NCBI RefSeq assembly: GCF_051401765.1
Contig: NW_027480450.1
Coordinates: forward strand, 4,898,001-4,962,000
Direction of reading: 5' to 3'
DNA from: Calliopsis andreniformis
Taxonomy: Eukaryota; Arthropoda; Insecta; Hymenoptera; Andrenidae
Length of the DNA stretch: 64,000 nucleotides
The position numbers and the translations under genes were made by a program. Every line of letters begins with the position of its first letter. Position 1 is the stretch's first letter. Shown piece by piece: positions 12,901 to 26,190 of this stretch. The notes below the pieces were generated by a model. It made no database searches, was not told where the DNA came from, and saw only the letters and a program-made list of their open reading frames with translations.

Positions 12901-15900
12901 CAGTCGTCAGTCTTCAATCCTCAATACTCAATATTCAATTCTCAATCCTCAATTCTCAATCCTCAATCCTCGTTCTTCAATCCTCAATACCCAATCCTCA
13001 ATCTTCAATCCTCAATCCTCAATCCTCAATCCTCAATCCTCAGCCCTCAGTCCTCAGTCCTCAAATCTCAATCCCGAATCCTCAATCCTGAATCCTCAAT
13101 CTTCAAACCTCAATCCACAATCATCAATCCTCATCACTCGACCCTGAACACTCAGTCCTCAATATTCAATCCTCAATCCTCAATCCTCAATCTTCAATCC
13201 TCAATACTCAACCTTCAATCCTCAATCCTCAATTCTCAGTCCTCAATACACAATCGTCAATCGTCAATCCTCAATCCGCAATCGTCAATCTTCGATCCTC
13301 AATCCACAACCCTCAATCCTCAATCCTCAATCTTGAATCCACGATACTCAATCTTCAATCCTCAATCCTCAATCCTCAATCCTCAATCCTCAATCCTCAA
13401 TCCTCAATCCTCAATCCTCAGTCCTCAATCCTCAGTCCTCAAACCTCAATCCTGAATCCTCAATCCTCAGACCTCAAACATCAATACTCACCCCTCAGTC
13501 CTCGTCCTCAATCCACAACCCTCAATCCTGAATCCTCAATCCTGAATCCTCAATCTTCAGCCCTCAGTCCTCAACAATCACTCGTCAATCCTCAATTCTC
13601 AATGGAGTATCCTCAATTCATAGTTTTCAATACTCAATACTCAATCTGCAATCTTCAAATCTCTATCCACAAACATCAATTCTCATCACTCAACCCTCAA
13701 CACTCAGTCCCCAGTCCTCAATCTTCAATCCTCAATGCTCAATCCTCAATACTCAATCCTCAATCCTCAGTCCTCAATCTTCAACCCTCAATCCTCAAAC
13801 CTCAACCCTCAACCGTCAGTTCTCGTCCTCAATCCTCAACCCCCAATCCTCAATCCTCAATCTTCAATCACCAATACTCAATCTTCAGTCCTCAATCCTC
13901 AATCCTCAATCCTCAATCCTCAAACCTCAATATTCAACACAAAACCCTCAACCATCAATCCCCAATACTCAGCCATCAATCGTCAATTCTCAATACTCAA
14001 TAGAATATCCTGAAATCTCATGTTCCAATACCCAATCCACAATATTCAATAATCAAATCTCAATCCTCAAACATCAATTCTCAACACTCAACCCTCAACA
14101 CTCAGTCCTCTCTCTTCAATCCTCCATCCTCAACCCTCAATCCTCAAGCGTCAATCCTCAATCCTCAATCCTCAATACTCAACCATCAATCCTTAATTCT
14201 CAATACTCAACAGAATATCCTGAATTCTCAGGATTCAATACTCAAACCTCAATCCTCAACCCTCAGCCCTCATTCTCAATCCTCAATCCTCAATCCTCAA
14301 TCCTCAATATTCAATCCCCAATAATCAATCTTCAGTCCTCAATCCCCAGACCTCAATCTTCAATCCTCAATGCACAATCCTCAATCCTCAAGCCTCAGTC
14401 CTCAATCCCCAATCCTGAACACTCAAACCTCAATCCTCAACCGCCAGCCCTCGTCCTCAATCCTCAATACTCAATCCTCAATCCTCAATGTTCAATCCGC
14501 AATACCCAATCCTCAATCCTCAATCGTCAATCTTCAATCTTCAATACTCAATCTTCAATCCTCAATCCTCAATCCTCAATACTCAATCCTCAATCCTCAA
14601 TCCTCAATCATCAATCCTCAATACTCAATCTTCAATCCTCAATCCTCAGTCCTCAAACCTCAATTCTGAATCCTCAATACTCAATCTTCAACCCTCAATC
14701 CTCCGTCCTCAATACTAAGCCATCAATCCTCAATTCTCAATACTCAATAGAATATCCTGAATTCGCAGGATTCAATACTCAAACCTCAATCCTCAACCCT
14801 CAGCCCTCATCCTCCATCCCCAATACTCAATCCTCAATCCTCAATGTTCAATCCGCAATACCCAATCCGCAATCTACAATCCTCAATCCTCAATCCTCAA
14901 TCATCAATCCTCAATCCTCAATCCTCAATCGTCAGTCCTCAGACCTCAATCCTGAATCCTCAACCGTGAACCCTCAATCTTCAGCCATCAGTACTCAACA
15001 ATCAGTTGTCAATACTCAATCCTCAATAGAATATCCTCAATTCACAGTTTTGAATACTCAATACTCAATCTGCAATCTTCAAATCTCTATCCACAAACAT
15101 CAATTCTCATCACTCAACCCTCAACACTCAGTCCTCAATCTTCAATCCTCAATCCTCAATCCTCAATCTTCATTCCTCAATACTCAATCTTCAATACTCT
15201 ATCCTCAATTCCCAATCCTCAATACTCAATACACAATCGTCAATCCGCAATCCCAAATCCTCTATCTTTAACACTCAATCCTCAATCCTCAATCCTCAAT
15301 CCTCAATCTTCAATCCTAAATACTCAATCTTCAATCCTCAATCCTCAATCCTCAATCCTCAGTCATCAATCCTCAATCTTCAATACTCAATCGTCAATCC
15401 TCAGTCCTCAATCCTCAATCCTCAATCCTCGTTCCTCAAACCTCAATCCTCAACCCTCAGTCCTCATCCTCAATTCTCAATTCTCAATCCTCAATCCTCA
15501 ATCCCCAATCCTCAATCTTCAATCCTCAATCCTCACTCCTCAATCTTCAATCCTCAATACTCAGTCTTCAGTCCTCAATCCTCAATCCTCAATACTCAAT
15601 CCTCAATCCTCAATCCTCAATCTTCAATCCACAATCTTCAATCCTCAATACTCAATCTTCAATCCTCAATCCTCAATCCTCAATCCTCAATCCTCAATCC
15701 TCAACCCTCAGTCGTCAGTCTTCAATCCTCAATACTCAATATTCAATTCTCAATCCTCAATTCTCAATACTGAATCCTCGTTCTTCAATCCTCAATACCC
15801 AATCCTCAATCTTCAATCCTCAATCCTAAATCCTCAATCCTCAATCTTGAATCCTCAATAATCAATCTCCAATCCTAGATCTTCAATCCGCAATCCTCAA

Positions 15901-17340
15901 TCCTTAATCCTCAATCTTCAATCCTCAATCTCCAGTCCTCAATCTTCAATCCTCAATCTCCAGTCCTCAATCTTCAATCCTCCATGCTCATTCCTCAATC
16001 CTCAAGCCTCAGTCCTCAATCGTCAATCCTCAATCCTCAAACCTCAATCCTGAATACTCAATCATCAATCCTCAATCCTCAGTCATGAATACTAAATCTT
16101 CAATACTCAATCCTCAATCCTCAATCCTCAATCCTCAATCCTCAGTCATCAATCCTCAGTCTTCAATACTAAATCGTCAATCCTCAGTCCTCAATCCTCA
16201 ATCCACAATCCTCGTTCCTCAAACCTCAATCCTCAAACCTCAGTCCTCATCCTCAATTCTCAATTCTCAATCCTCTATCCTCAATCCTCAATCTTCAATC
16301 CTCAATCCTCAATCCTCAACCCTCAGACCTCAAACATCAATACTCACCCCTCAGTCCTCGTCCTCAATCCACAACACTCAATCCTGAATCCTCAATCTTC
16401 AATCATCAATATTCAATATTCAATCTTCAATCCTCAATCCTCAATACTCAGTCCTCAATCCTCAGTCCTCAAACCTCAATCCTGAATCCTCAATCCTGAA
16501 TCCTCAATCTTCAGCCCTCAGTCCTCAACAATCACTCGTCAATCCTCAATTCTCAATAGAGTATCAATTCATAGTTTTCAATACTCAATACTCAATCTGC
16601 AATCTTCAAATCTCTATCCACAGACATCAATTCTCATCACTCAACCCTCAACACTCAGTCCCCAGTCCTCAATCTTCAATCCTCAATGCTCAATCCTCAA
16701 TACTCAATCCTCAATCCTCAGTCCTCAATCTTCAACCCTCAATCCTCAAACCTCAGCCCTCAACCGTCAGTTCTCGTCCTCAATCCTCAACCCCCAATCC
16801 TCAATCCTCAATCTTCAATCATCAATACTCAATCATCAGTCCTCAATCCTCAATCCTCAATCCTCAATCCTCAAACCTCAATATTCAACACAAAACCCTC
16901 AACCATGAATCCCCAATACTCAGCCTTCAATCCTCAATTCTCAATACTCAATAGAATATCCTGAAATCTCATGTTTCAATACCCAATCCACAATATTCAA
17001 TAATCAAATCTCAATCCTCAAACATCAATTCTCAACACTCAACCCTCAACACTCAGTCCTCTCTCTTCAATCCTCCAACCTCAACCCTCAATCCTCAAGC
17101 GTCAATCCTCAATCCTCAATCCTCAATACTCAACCATCAATCGTCAATCCTCAATCCCCAATCCTCAATCTTCAATCCTCAATCTTCAATCCTCAATCCC
17201 CAGTCCTCAATCTTCAATCCTCAATACTCAATCTTCAATCCTCAATCCTCAGTCCGCAAACCTCAATTCTGAATCCTCAATCCTGAATCCTCAATCTTCA
17301 GCCCTCAGTCCTCAACAATCAGTTGTCAATACTCAATCCT
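9901..17340 (+). repeat. Mosaic satellite domain without a dominant long tandem unit
   Basis: No gene is present. GAATATCC cassettes are absent between 9898 and 13605, the longest cassette-free run in the left half; CCTAGATCC and CCTCGTTCC boxes fill it instead. Rare word CATGAATACTAAATC lies at 10827 and again at 16084. The segment ending near 10140 (words TACACAATCGTC and CCTCTATCTTTAACAC) recurs near 15271, offset 5131. The block 13735-14013 recurs at 16686-16964, offset 2951; the later copy has lost three bases (GAGTATCAATTC for GAGTATCCTCAATTC). Confidence 0.8.
13560..14013 (+). repeat. GAGTATCC block, copy 1 of a dispersed family
   Basis: The block carries CAACAATCACTCGTC, GAGTATCCTCAATTCATAG (13605), TCAGTCCCCAGTCC and ATTCAACACAAAACCC. 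Relatives with the same order lie at about 16510-16964, 24190-24410 (partial) and 32820-33250. Against the last, the offset at GAGTATCC is 19261. It is repeat sequence and not coding. Confidence 0.8.
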
Positions 17341-19059
17341 CAATAGAATATACTCAATTCACTGCATTCAATTCTCAATACTCAATCTGCAATCTTCAAA
17401 CCTCTATCCACAAACATCAATTCTCATCACTCAACCCTCAACACTCAGTCCTCAATGTTCAATCCTCAATCCTCAATTCTCAATCTTCAATCCTCAATAC
17501 TGTATCTTCAATCCTCAATCATCAATCCTCAATCCTCAATCCTGAATCCTCACTCTTCAATAGTCAGTCCCCAATCCTCAGTCTTCAATCGTCAACCCTC
17601 ATTCCTCAATCCTCAATCCTCAATCCTCAATCTTCAAACCTCAATACTCAATCTTCATTCCTCAATCCTCAATCCTCAAACCTCAGCCCTCATTCTCAGT
17701 CCTCAATACTCAATCCTCAATCCTCAATATTCAATCCTCAATACTCAATCTTCAATCTTCAATCCTCAATCCTCAATCCACAATCCTCAATCCACAGTCA
17801 TCAATCCTCAGTCTTCAATACTCAATCGTCAATCCTCAGTCCTCAGTCATCAATCTTCAATCCTCGTTCCTCAAACCTCAATCCTCAACCCTCAGTCCTC
17901 ATCCTCAATTTTCAATTCTCAATCCTCAATCCTCAATCCTCAATCCTTAATCCTCAATCTTCAATCCTCAATCCCCAGTCCTGAATCTGCAATCCTCAGT
18001 GCTAAATCCTCAATCCTCAAGCCTCAGTCCTCAATCCTCAAGCGTCAATCCTCAATCCTCAATCCTCAATCCTCAACCCTCAATCCTCAGTCCTCAAACC
18101 TCAATCCCGAATCCTCAATCCTGAATCCTGAATCCGCAGACTTCAGTCCTCAAAAATCAATTGTCAATCCTCAATCCTCAATAGAATATCCTCAATTCAC
18201 AGTTTTCAATACTCAATCCCCATTCTTAAATCTTCAAATCTTAATCCACAAACATCAGTTCTCATCACTCAACCCTCAACACTCAGTCCTCAATCTTCAA
18301 TCCTCAATCCTCAATCCTCAGTCCTCAATCTTCAATACTCAATGCACAATCTTCAATCCTCAATCCTCAATTCTCAATCACCTATACTCAATCCTCAATC
18401 GTCAATACTCAATCCCCAATCCTCAATCGTCAATCCTCAATCCTCAATCCTCAATCCTCAATAGCCAATCCTCAATCTTCAATCCTCAATCCTAAATCCT
18501 CAATTCCCAACCCTCAATCCTCAGACCTCAGTCCTCAAACCTCAATCCTCAAACCTCAGCCCTAATCCTCAATCCTCAATCCTCAATCCTCAACACTCAA
18601 TCTTCAATCCTCAATACTCAATCCTCAATCCTCAGTCCTCAGTCCCCAAACCTCAACTCTGAATCTTCAATCCTGAACCCTCTATCTTCAGCCCTCAGTC
18701 CTCAACAATCAGTCGTCAATACTCAATCCTCAATAGAATATCCTCAATTCAGAGTATTCAATACTCAATACTCAATCTGCAATCTTCAAACCTCTATCCA
18801 CAAACATCAATTCTCACCACTCAACCCTCAACACCCAGTCCTCAATGTTCAATCCTCAATCCTCAGTTCTCAATCTTCAATTCTCAATACTGTATCTCAA
18901 TCCTCAATCCTCAATCCTCAATACTCAATCCTCAATCCTCAACCTTCAATCCTCAATACTCAATCTTCAATCCTCAATCCTCAATCCCCAATCCTCAATC
19001 CTCAATCCTCAATATTCAACCCTGAATACTCAATCTTCAATCCTCAATCCTCAATCCTC

Positions 19060-20960
19060 AATCCTCAATCCTCAATCCTCAGTCATCAATCCTCAATCTT
19101 CAATACTCAATCGTCAATCCTCAGACCTCAATCCTCGATCCTCAATCCTCGTTCCTCAAACCTCAATCCTCAACCCTCAGTCCTCATCCTCAATTCTCAA
19201 TCCTCAATCCTCTATCCTCAATCCTCAATCTTGAATCGTCAATAATCAATCTCTAATCCTGGATCTTCAATCCCCAATCCTCAATCCTTAGTCCTCAATC
19301 TTCAATCCTCAATCCCCAGTCCTCAATCTTCAATCCTCAATGCTCAATCCTCAATCCTCAAGCCTCAGTCCTCAATCCTCAATCCTCAATCCTCAAACCT
19401 CAATCCTCGACCGTCAGTCCTCGTCCTCAAACCTCAATCCCGAATCCTCAATCCTGAATCCTCAATCTTCAGGCCTCAGTCCTCAAAAATCCATTGTCAA
19501 TCCTCAATCCTCAATAGAATATCCTCAATTCACAGTTTCTAATACTCAGTCCCCATTCATCAATCTTCAAATCTCAATCCACAAACATCAATTCTCATCA
19601 TTCAACCCTCAACACTCAGTCCTCAATCTTCAATCCTCAGTCATCAATCCTCAATCTTCAATACTCAATCGTCAATCCTCAGTCCTCAATCCTCGATCCT
19701 CAATCCTCGTTCCTCAAACCTCAATCCTCAACCCTCAGTCCTCATCCTCAATCCTCAATCCTCAATCCTCAATCCTCAATCTTGAATCCACAATAATCAA
19801 TCTCCAATCCTAGATCCTCAATTCCCAATCCTCAATCCTTAATCCTCAATCTTCAATCCTCAATCCCCAGTCCTCAATCTTCAATCCTCAATGCTCAATC
19901 CTCAATCCTCAAGCCTCAGTCCTCAATCCTCAATCCTCAATCCTCAAACCTCAATCCTCAATCCTCAATCTTCAATACTCAATCCTCAATCCTCAATCCT
20001 CAGTCCTCAAACGTCAATTCTGAATCCTCAATACTCAATCTTCAACCCTCAAACCTCAAACCTCAATCCTCAACCGTCAGTTCTCGTCCTCAATCTTCAA
20101 TCCTTAATCCCCAATCCTCAATATTCAACCCTCAATACTCAATCTTCAATCCTCAAACCTCAACCCTCAATCCTCAGTCATCAATCCTCAATCTTCAATA
20201 CTCAATCGTCACCCCTCAGTCCTCAATCCTCTATTCTCAATCCTCGTTCCTCAAACCTCTATCCTCAACCCTCAGTCCTCATCCTCAGTTCTCAATTCTC
20301 AATCCTCAATCCTCAATCCTGAATCTTCAATCCTCAATAATCGATCTCCAATCACAGATCCTCAATTCCCAATCCTCAATCCTTAATCCTCAATCTTCAA
20401 ACCTCAATCCCCAGTACTCAATCTTCAATCCTCAATGCTCAACCCTCAATCATCAATCCTCAGTCCTCAATCCTCAATCCTCATTCCTCAAACCTCAATC
20501 CTCAACAGTTAGTCCTCGTCCTCAATCCTCAACACTCAATCCACAATCATCAATACTCAATCTTCAATCCTCAATCTTCAATCCTCAATACTCAATCTTC
20601 AATCCTCAATCCTCAATTCTGAATGCACAATACTCAATACTCAATCGTCAATCCTCAATCCTCAATCCTCAATCCTCAATCCTCAATCCTCAGTCATCAA
20701 TCCTCAATCTTCAATACTCAATCGTCAATCCTCAGTCCTCAATCCTCAATCCTCAATCCTCGTTCCTCAAGCCTCAATCCTCAACCCTCAGTCCTCATCC
20801 TCATTTATCAATTCTCAATCCTCAATGCTCAATCCTCAATCTTCAATCCTCAGTCCCCAATCCTGAATCCCCAATCCTCAATCCTCAACCTTCAATCCTC
20901 AATACTCAATCTTCAATCCTCAATCCCCAATCGTCAATCCTCAATTCTCAATCCTCAATA
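19060..20960 (+). repeat. Tandem unit C1 of about 1.9 kb
   Basis: Base 19340 pairs with 21244 and 19891 with 21795, a constant offset of 1904, across AAGCCTCAGTCC, TCGACCGTCAGTCC, the long cassette and CCTAGATCC. Further right the offset drops to 1890 (20623 with 22513) because the second copy lacks 14 bp near 21850. The limits are approximate, since they sit in consensus heptamers. Confidence 0.8.
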
Positions 20961-22850
20961 ATCAATCCTCAATCCTCAATCCTCAGTCATCAATCCTCAA
21001 TCTTCAATACTCAATCGTCAATCCTCAGACCTCAATCCTCGATCCTCAATCCTCGTTCCTCAAACCTCAATCCTCAACACTCAGTCCTCATCCTCAATTC
21101 TCAATCCTCAATCCTCTATCCTCAATCCTCAATCTTGAATCGTCAATAATCAATCTCTAATCCTGGATCCTCAATCCCCAATCCTCAATCCTTATTCCTC
21201 AATCTTCAATCCTCAATCCCCAGTCCTCAATCTTCAATCCTCAATGCTCAATCCTCAATCCTCAAGCCTCAGTCCTCAATCCTCAATCCTCAATCCTCAA
21301 ACCTCAATCCTCGACCGTCAGTCCTCGTCCTCAAACCTCAATCCCGAATCCTCAATCCTGAATCCTCAATCTTCAGGCCTCAGTCCTCAAAAATCCATTG
21401 TCAATCCTCAATCCTCAATAGAATATCCTCAATTCACAGTTTCTAATACTCAGTCCCCATTCATCAATCTTCAAATCTCAATCCACAAACATCAATTCTC
21501 ATCATTCAACCCTCAACACTCAGTCCTCAATCTTCAATCCTCAGTCATCAATCCTCAATCTTCAATACTCAATCGTCAATCCTCAGTCCTCAATCCTCGA
21601 TCCTCAATCCTCGTTCCTCAAACCTCAATCCTCAACCCTCAGTCCTCATCCTCAATCCTCAATCCTCAATCCTCAATCCTCAATCTTGAATCCACAATAA
21701 TCAATCTCCAATTCTAGATCCTCAATTCCCAATCCTCAATCCTTAATCCTCAATCTTCAATCCTCAATCCCCAGTCCTCAATCTTCAATCCTCAATGCTC
21801 AATCCTCAATCCTCAAGCCTCAGTCCTCAATCCTCAATCCTCAATCCTCAATCCTCAATCTTCAATACTCAATCCTCAATCCTCAATCCTCAGTCCTCAA
21901 ACGTCAATTCTGAATCCTCAATACTCAATCTTCAACCCTCAAACCTCAAACCTCAATCCTCAACCGTCAGTTCTCGTCCTCAATCTTCAATCCTTAATCC
22001 CCAATCCTCAATATTCAACCCTCAATACTCAATCTTCAATCCTCAAACCTCAATCCTCAATCCTCAGTCATCAATCCTCAATCTTCAATACTCAATCGTC
22101 ACCCCTCAGTCCTCAATCCTCTATTCTCAATCCTCGTTCCTCAAACCTCTATCCTCAACCCTCAGTCCTCATCCTCAGTTCTCAATTCTCAATCCTCAAT
22201 CCTCAATCCTGAATCTTCAATCCTCAATAATCGATCTCCAATCACAGATCCTCAATTCCCAATCCTCAATCCTTAATCCTCAATCTTCAAACCTCAATCC
22301 CCAGTACTCAATCTTCAATCCTCAATGCTCAACCCTCAATCATCAATCCTCAGTCCTCAATCCTCAATCCTCATTCCTCAAACCTCAATCCTCAACAGTT
22401 AGTCCTCGTCCTCAATCCTCAACCCTCAATCCACAATCATCAATACTCAATCTTCAATCCTCAATCTTCAATCCTCAATACTCAATCTTCAATCCTCAAT
22501 CCTCAATTCTGAATGCACAATACTCACTACTCAATCGTCAATCCTCAATCCTCAATCCTCAATCCTCAATCCTCAGTCATCAATCCTCAATCTTCAATAC
22601 TCAATCGTCAATCCTCAGTCCTCAATCCTCAATCCTCAATCCTCGTTCCTCAGGCCTCAATCCTCAACCCTCAGTCCTCATCCTCAGTTATCAATTCTCA
22701 ATCATCAATGCTCAATCCTCAATCCTCAATCCTCAGTCCCCAATCCTGAATCCCCAATCCTCAATCCTCAACCTTCAATCCTCAATACTCAATCTTCAAT
22801 CCTCAATCCTCAATCGTCAATCCTCAATTCTCAATCCTCAATCATCAATC
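20961..22850 (+). repeat. Tandem unit C2 of about 1.9 kb
   Basis: This is the direct neighbour copy of 19060-20960. It differs by the loss of two heptamers near 21850 and by scattered substitutions. It also pairs with 26750-28620 at offsets 5769 (left) and 5783 (right), the 14-bp step lying at the same place. Confidence 0.8.
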
Positions 22851-24753
22851 CTCAATCCTCAACCCTAATTCTTCAATACTCAATACTCAATCTTCAATCC
22901 TCAACCCTCAATCCTCAATACTCAATCTTCAAACCCCAGTCCCCACTCCTGAATCCCCAATCCTCAATCCTCAACCTTCAATCCTCAATACTCAATCTTC
23001 AATCCTCAATCCTCAATCGTCAATCCTCAATTCTCAATCCTCAATCCTCAACCCTCAATCCTCAGACCTCAAACATCAATACTCAACCCTCAGTCCTCGT
23101 CCTCAATGCACAACCCTCAATCCTCAATCCTCAATGCTCAATCAACAATATTCAATCTTCAATACTCAATCCTCAATACTCAGTCGTCAATCCTGAAGCG
23201 TTAATCCTCAATCCTCAATCCTCAACCCTCAATCCTCAGTCCTCAAACTAAATCCTGAATCCTCAACACTGAATCCCCAATCTTCAGACCTCAGTCCTCA
23301 AAAATCAATTGTCAATCCTCAATCCTCAATAGAATATCCTCAATTCACAGTTTTCAATACTCAATCCCCATTCTTCAGTCTTCAAATCTCAATCCACAAA
23401 CATCAATTCTCATCACTCAACCCTCAACACTCAGTCCTCAATCTTGAATCCTCAAACCTCAATCCTCAATCTTCAATACTCAATACTCAACCTTCAATCG
23501 TCAATCCTCAATCCTCAATCCTCAATACTCAATCCTCAATACTCAACCCTCAATCGTCAATCCTCAATCCCCAATCCTCAATCTTCAATCCTCAATACTC
23601 AATCCTCAATCCTCAATCGCCAATTCTCAATCCTCAATCCTCAATCCTCAATCCGCAATCTTCAATCCTCAATCCTCAATCCTCAATCCTCAATCCTCAA
23701 TCTTCAATCCTCAATCCTCAATCCTCAGTCCTCAACCCTCAATCCTCAATCTTCAATGCTCAATACTCAATCTTCAATCATCAATCCTCAATCCTCAATC
23801 CTCAATCCTCAATCGACAGTCATCAATCCTCAATACTAAACCTTCAATCCTCAATACTCAATCCTCAATCCTCATTCCTCAATCCTCAATACCCAGTCCT
23901 CAATCTTCAATCCTCAATCCTCAATCCTCAGTTCTCAATCCTCAACCCTCAGTCCTCAGTCCTCAAACCCCAATCCCCAAACCTCAGCCCTCATCCTCAA
24001 TCCTCAAACCTCAATCCTCAATATTCAATCCTCAATACTCAATCTTCAATCCTCAATCCGCAATCCTCAATGATCAATCCTCAATCCTCTATCCTCAGTG
24101 TTCAATCCACAATACCCAATCCTCAATCTTCAATCCTCAGTCCTCAAACCTCAATCCTGAATCCTCAATCCTGAATCCTCAATCTTCAGCCCTCAGTCCT
24201 CAACAATCACTCGTCAATCCTCAATTCTCAATAGAGTATCAATTCATAGTTTTCAATACTCAATACTCAATCTGCAATCTTCAAATCTCTATCCACAAAC
24301 ATCAATTCTCATCACTCAACCCTCAACACTCAGTCCCCAGTCCTCAATCTTCAATCCTCAATGCTCAATCCTCAATACTCAATCCTCAATCCTCAGTCCT
24401 CAATACTCAATCTTCAATCCTCAATCCTCAGTCCGCAAACCACAATTCTGAATCCTCAATCCTGAATCCTCAATCTTCAGCCCTCAGTCCTCAACAATCA
24501 GTTGTCAATACTCAATCCTCAATAGAATATACTCAATTCACTGCATTCAATTCTCAATACTCAATCTGCAATCTTCAAACCTCTATCCACAAACATCAAT
24601 TCTCATCACTCAACCCTCAACACTCAGTCCTCAATGTTCAATCCTCAATCCTCAATTCTCAATCTTCAATCCTCAATACTGTATCTTCAATCCTCAATCA
24701 TCAATCCTAAATCCTCAATCCTGAATCCTCACTCTTCAATAGTCAACCCTCAT

Positions 24754-26190
24754 TCCTCAATCCTCAATCCTCAATCTTCAATCTTCAAACCTCAATACTC
24801 AATCTTCATTCCTCAATCCTCAATCCTCAATCCTCAATCTTCAATCCTCAATACTCAATCCTCAATCCTCAGTCCTCAGTCCCCAAACCTCAACTCTGAA
24901 TCTTCAATCCTGAATCCTCTATCTTCAGCCCTCAGTCCTCAACAATCAGTCGTCAATACTCAATCCTCAATAGAATATCCTCAATTCAGAGTATTCAATA
25001 CTCAATACTCAATCTGCAATCTTCAAACCTCTATCCACAAACATCAATTCTCACCACTCAACCCTCAACACCCAGTCCTCAATGTTCAATCCTCAATCCT
25101 CAGTTCTCAATCTTCAATTCTCAATACTGTATCTCAATCCTCAATCCTCAATCCTCAATACTCAATCCTCAATCCTCAACCTTCAATCCTCAATACTCAA
25201 TCTTCAATCCTCAATCCTCAATCCCCAATCCTCAATCCTCAATCCTCAATATTCAATCCTGAATACTCAATCTTCAATCCTCAATCCTCAATCCTCAATC
25301 CTCAATCCTCAATCCTCAGTCATCAATCCTCAATCTTCAATACTCAATCGTCAATCCTCAGACCTCAATCCTCGATCCTCAATCCTCGTTCCTCAAACCT
25401 CAATCCTCAACCTCAGTCCTCATCCTCAATTCTCAATCCTCAATCCTCTATCCTCAATCCTCAATCTTGAATCGTCAATAATCAATCTCTAATCCTGGAT
25501 CCTCAATCCCCAATCCTCAATCCTTAGTCCTCAATCTTCAATCCTCAATCCCCAGTCCTCAATCTTCAATCCTCAATGCTCAATCCTCAATCCTCAAGCC
25601 TCAGTCCTCAATCCTCAATCCTCAATCCTCAAACCTCAATCCTCGACCGTCAGTCCTCGTCCTCAAACCTCAATCCCGAATCCTCAATCCTGAATCCTCA
25701 ATCTTCAGGCCTCAGTCCTCAAAAATCCATTGTCAATCCTCAATCCTCAATAGAATATCCTCAATTCACAGTTTCTAATACTCAGTCCCCATTCATCAAT
25801 CTTCAAATCTCAATCCACAAACATCAATTCTCATCATTCAACCCTCAACACTCAGTCCTCAATCTTCAATCCTCAGTCATCAATCCTCAATCTTCAATAC
25901 TCAATCGTCAATCCTCAGTCCTCAATCCTCGATCCTCAATCCTCGTTCCTCAAACCTCAATCCTCAACCCTCAGTCCTCATCCTCAATCCTCAATCCTCA
26001 ATCCTCAATCCTCAATCTTGAATCCACAATAATCAATCTCCAATCATAGATCCTCAATTCCCAATCCTCAATCCTTAATCCTCAATCTACAATCCTCAAT
26101 CCCCAGTCCTCAATCCTCAATCCTCAATGCTCAATCCTCAATCCTCAAGCCTCAGTCCTCAATCCTCAATCCTCAATCCTCAAACCTCAA
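24754..26190 (+). repeat. Exact tandem unit D1, 1437 bp
   Basis: Unit D1 is followed at once by D2. The match starts at 24754 aligned with 26191; just before it the sequences differ (CAACCCTCAT against CAAACCTCAA). By phase arithmetic 1437 needs five six-base units per copy, and I count five: TGTATC near 25128, a shortened TCAACC near 25407, TCATCC near 25421, TCGTCC near 25655 and TCATCC near 25980. The shortened unit is a one-base loss relative to 19150-19180. Confidence 0.9.

Larger units (their letters stand above)
17341..24753 (+). repeat. Amplified satellite domain, left half (contains 1904-bp tandem units)
   Basis: No gene is present. Cassettes lie near 17346, 18184, 18736, 19517, 21421, 23332, 24234 and 24525. 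The part from about 18600 to 24130 is the template or copy of 26260-29900 on the right. The GAATATACTCAATTCACTGC variant of the cassette occurs at 17346 and again at 24525, marking another duplicated pair. Confidence 0.8.

Noticed and set aside
17455..18495. Open frame of 346 codons, and a similar one of 357 codons at 21795-22868
   Set aside because: Low-complexity translation of the satellite. Copies of these blocks carry whole-heptamer indels and one-base losses that shift frame without consequence, as expected for non-coding repeats.
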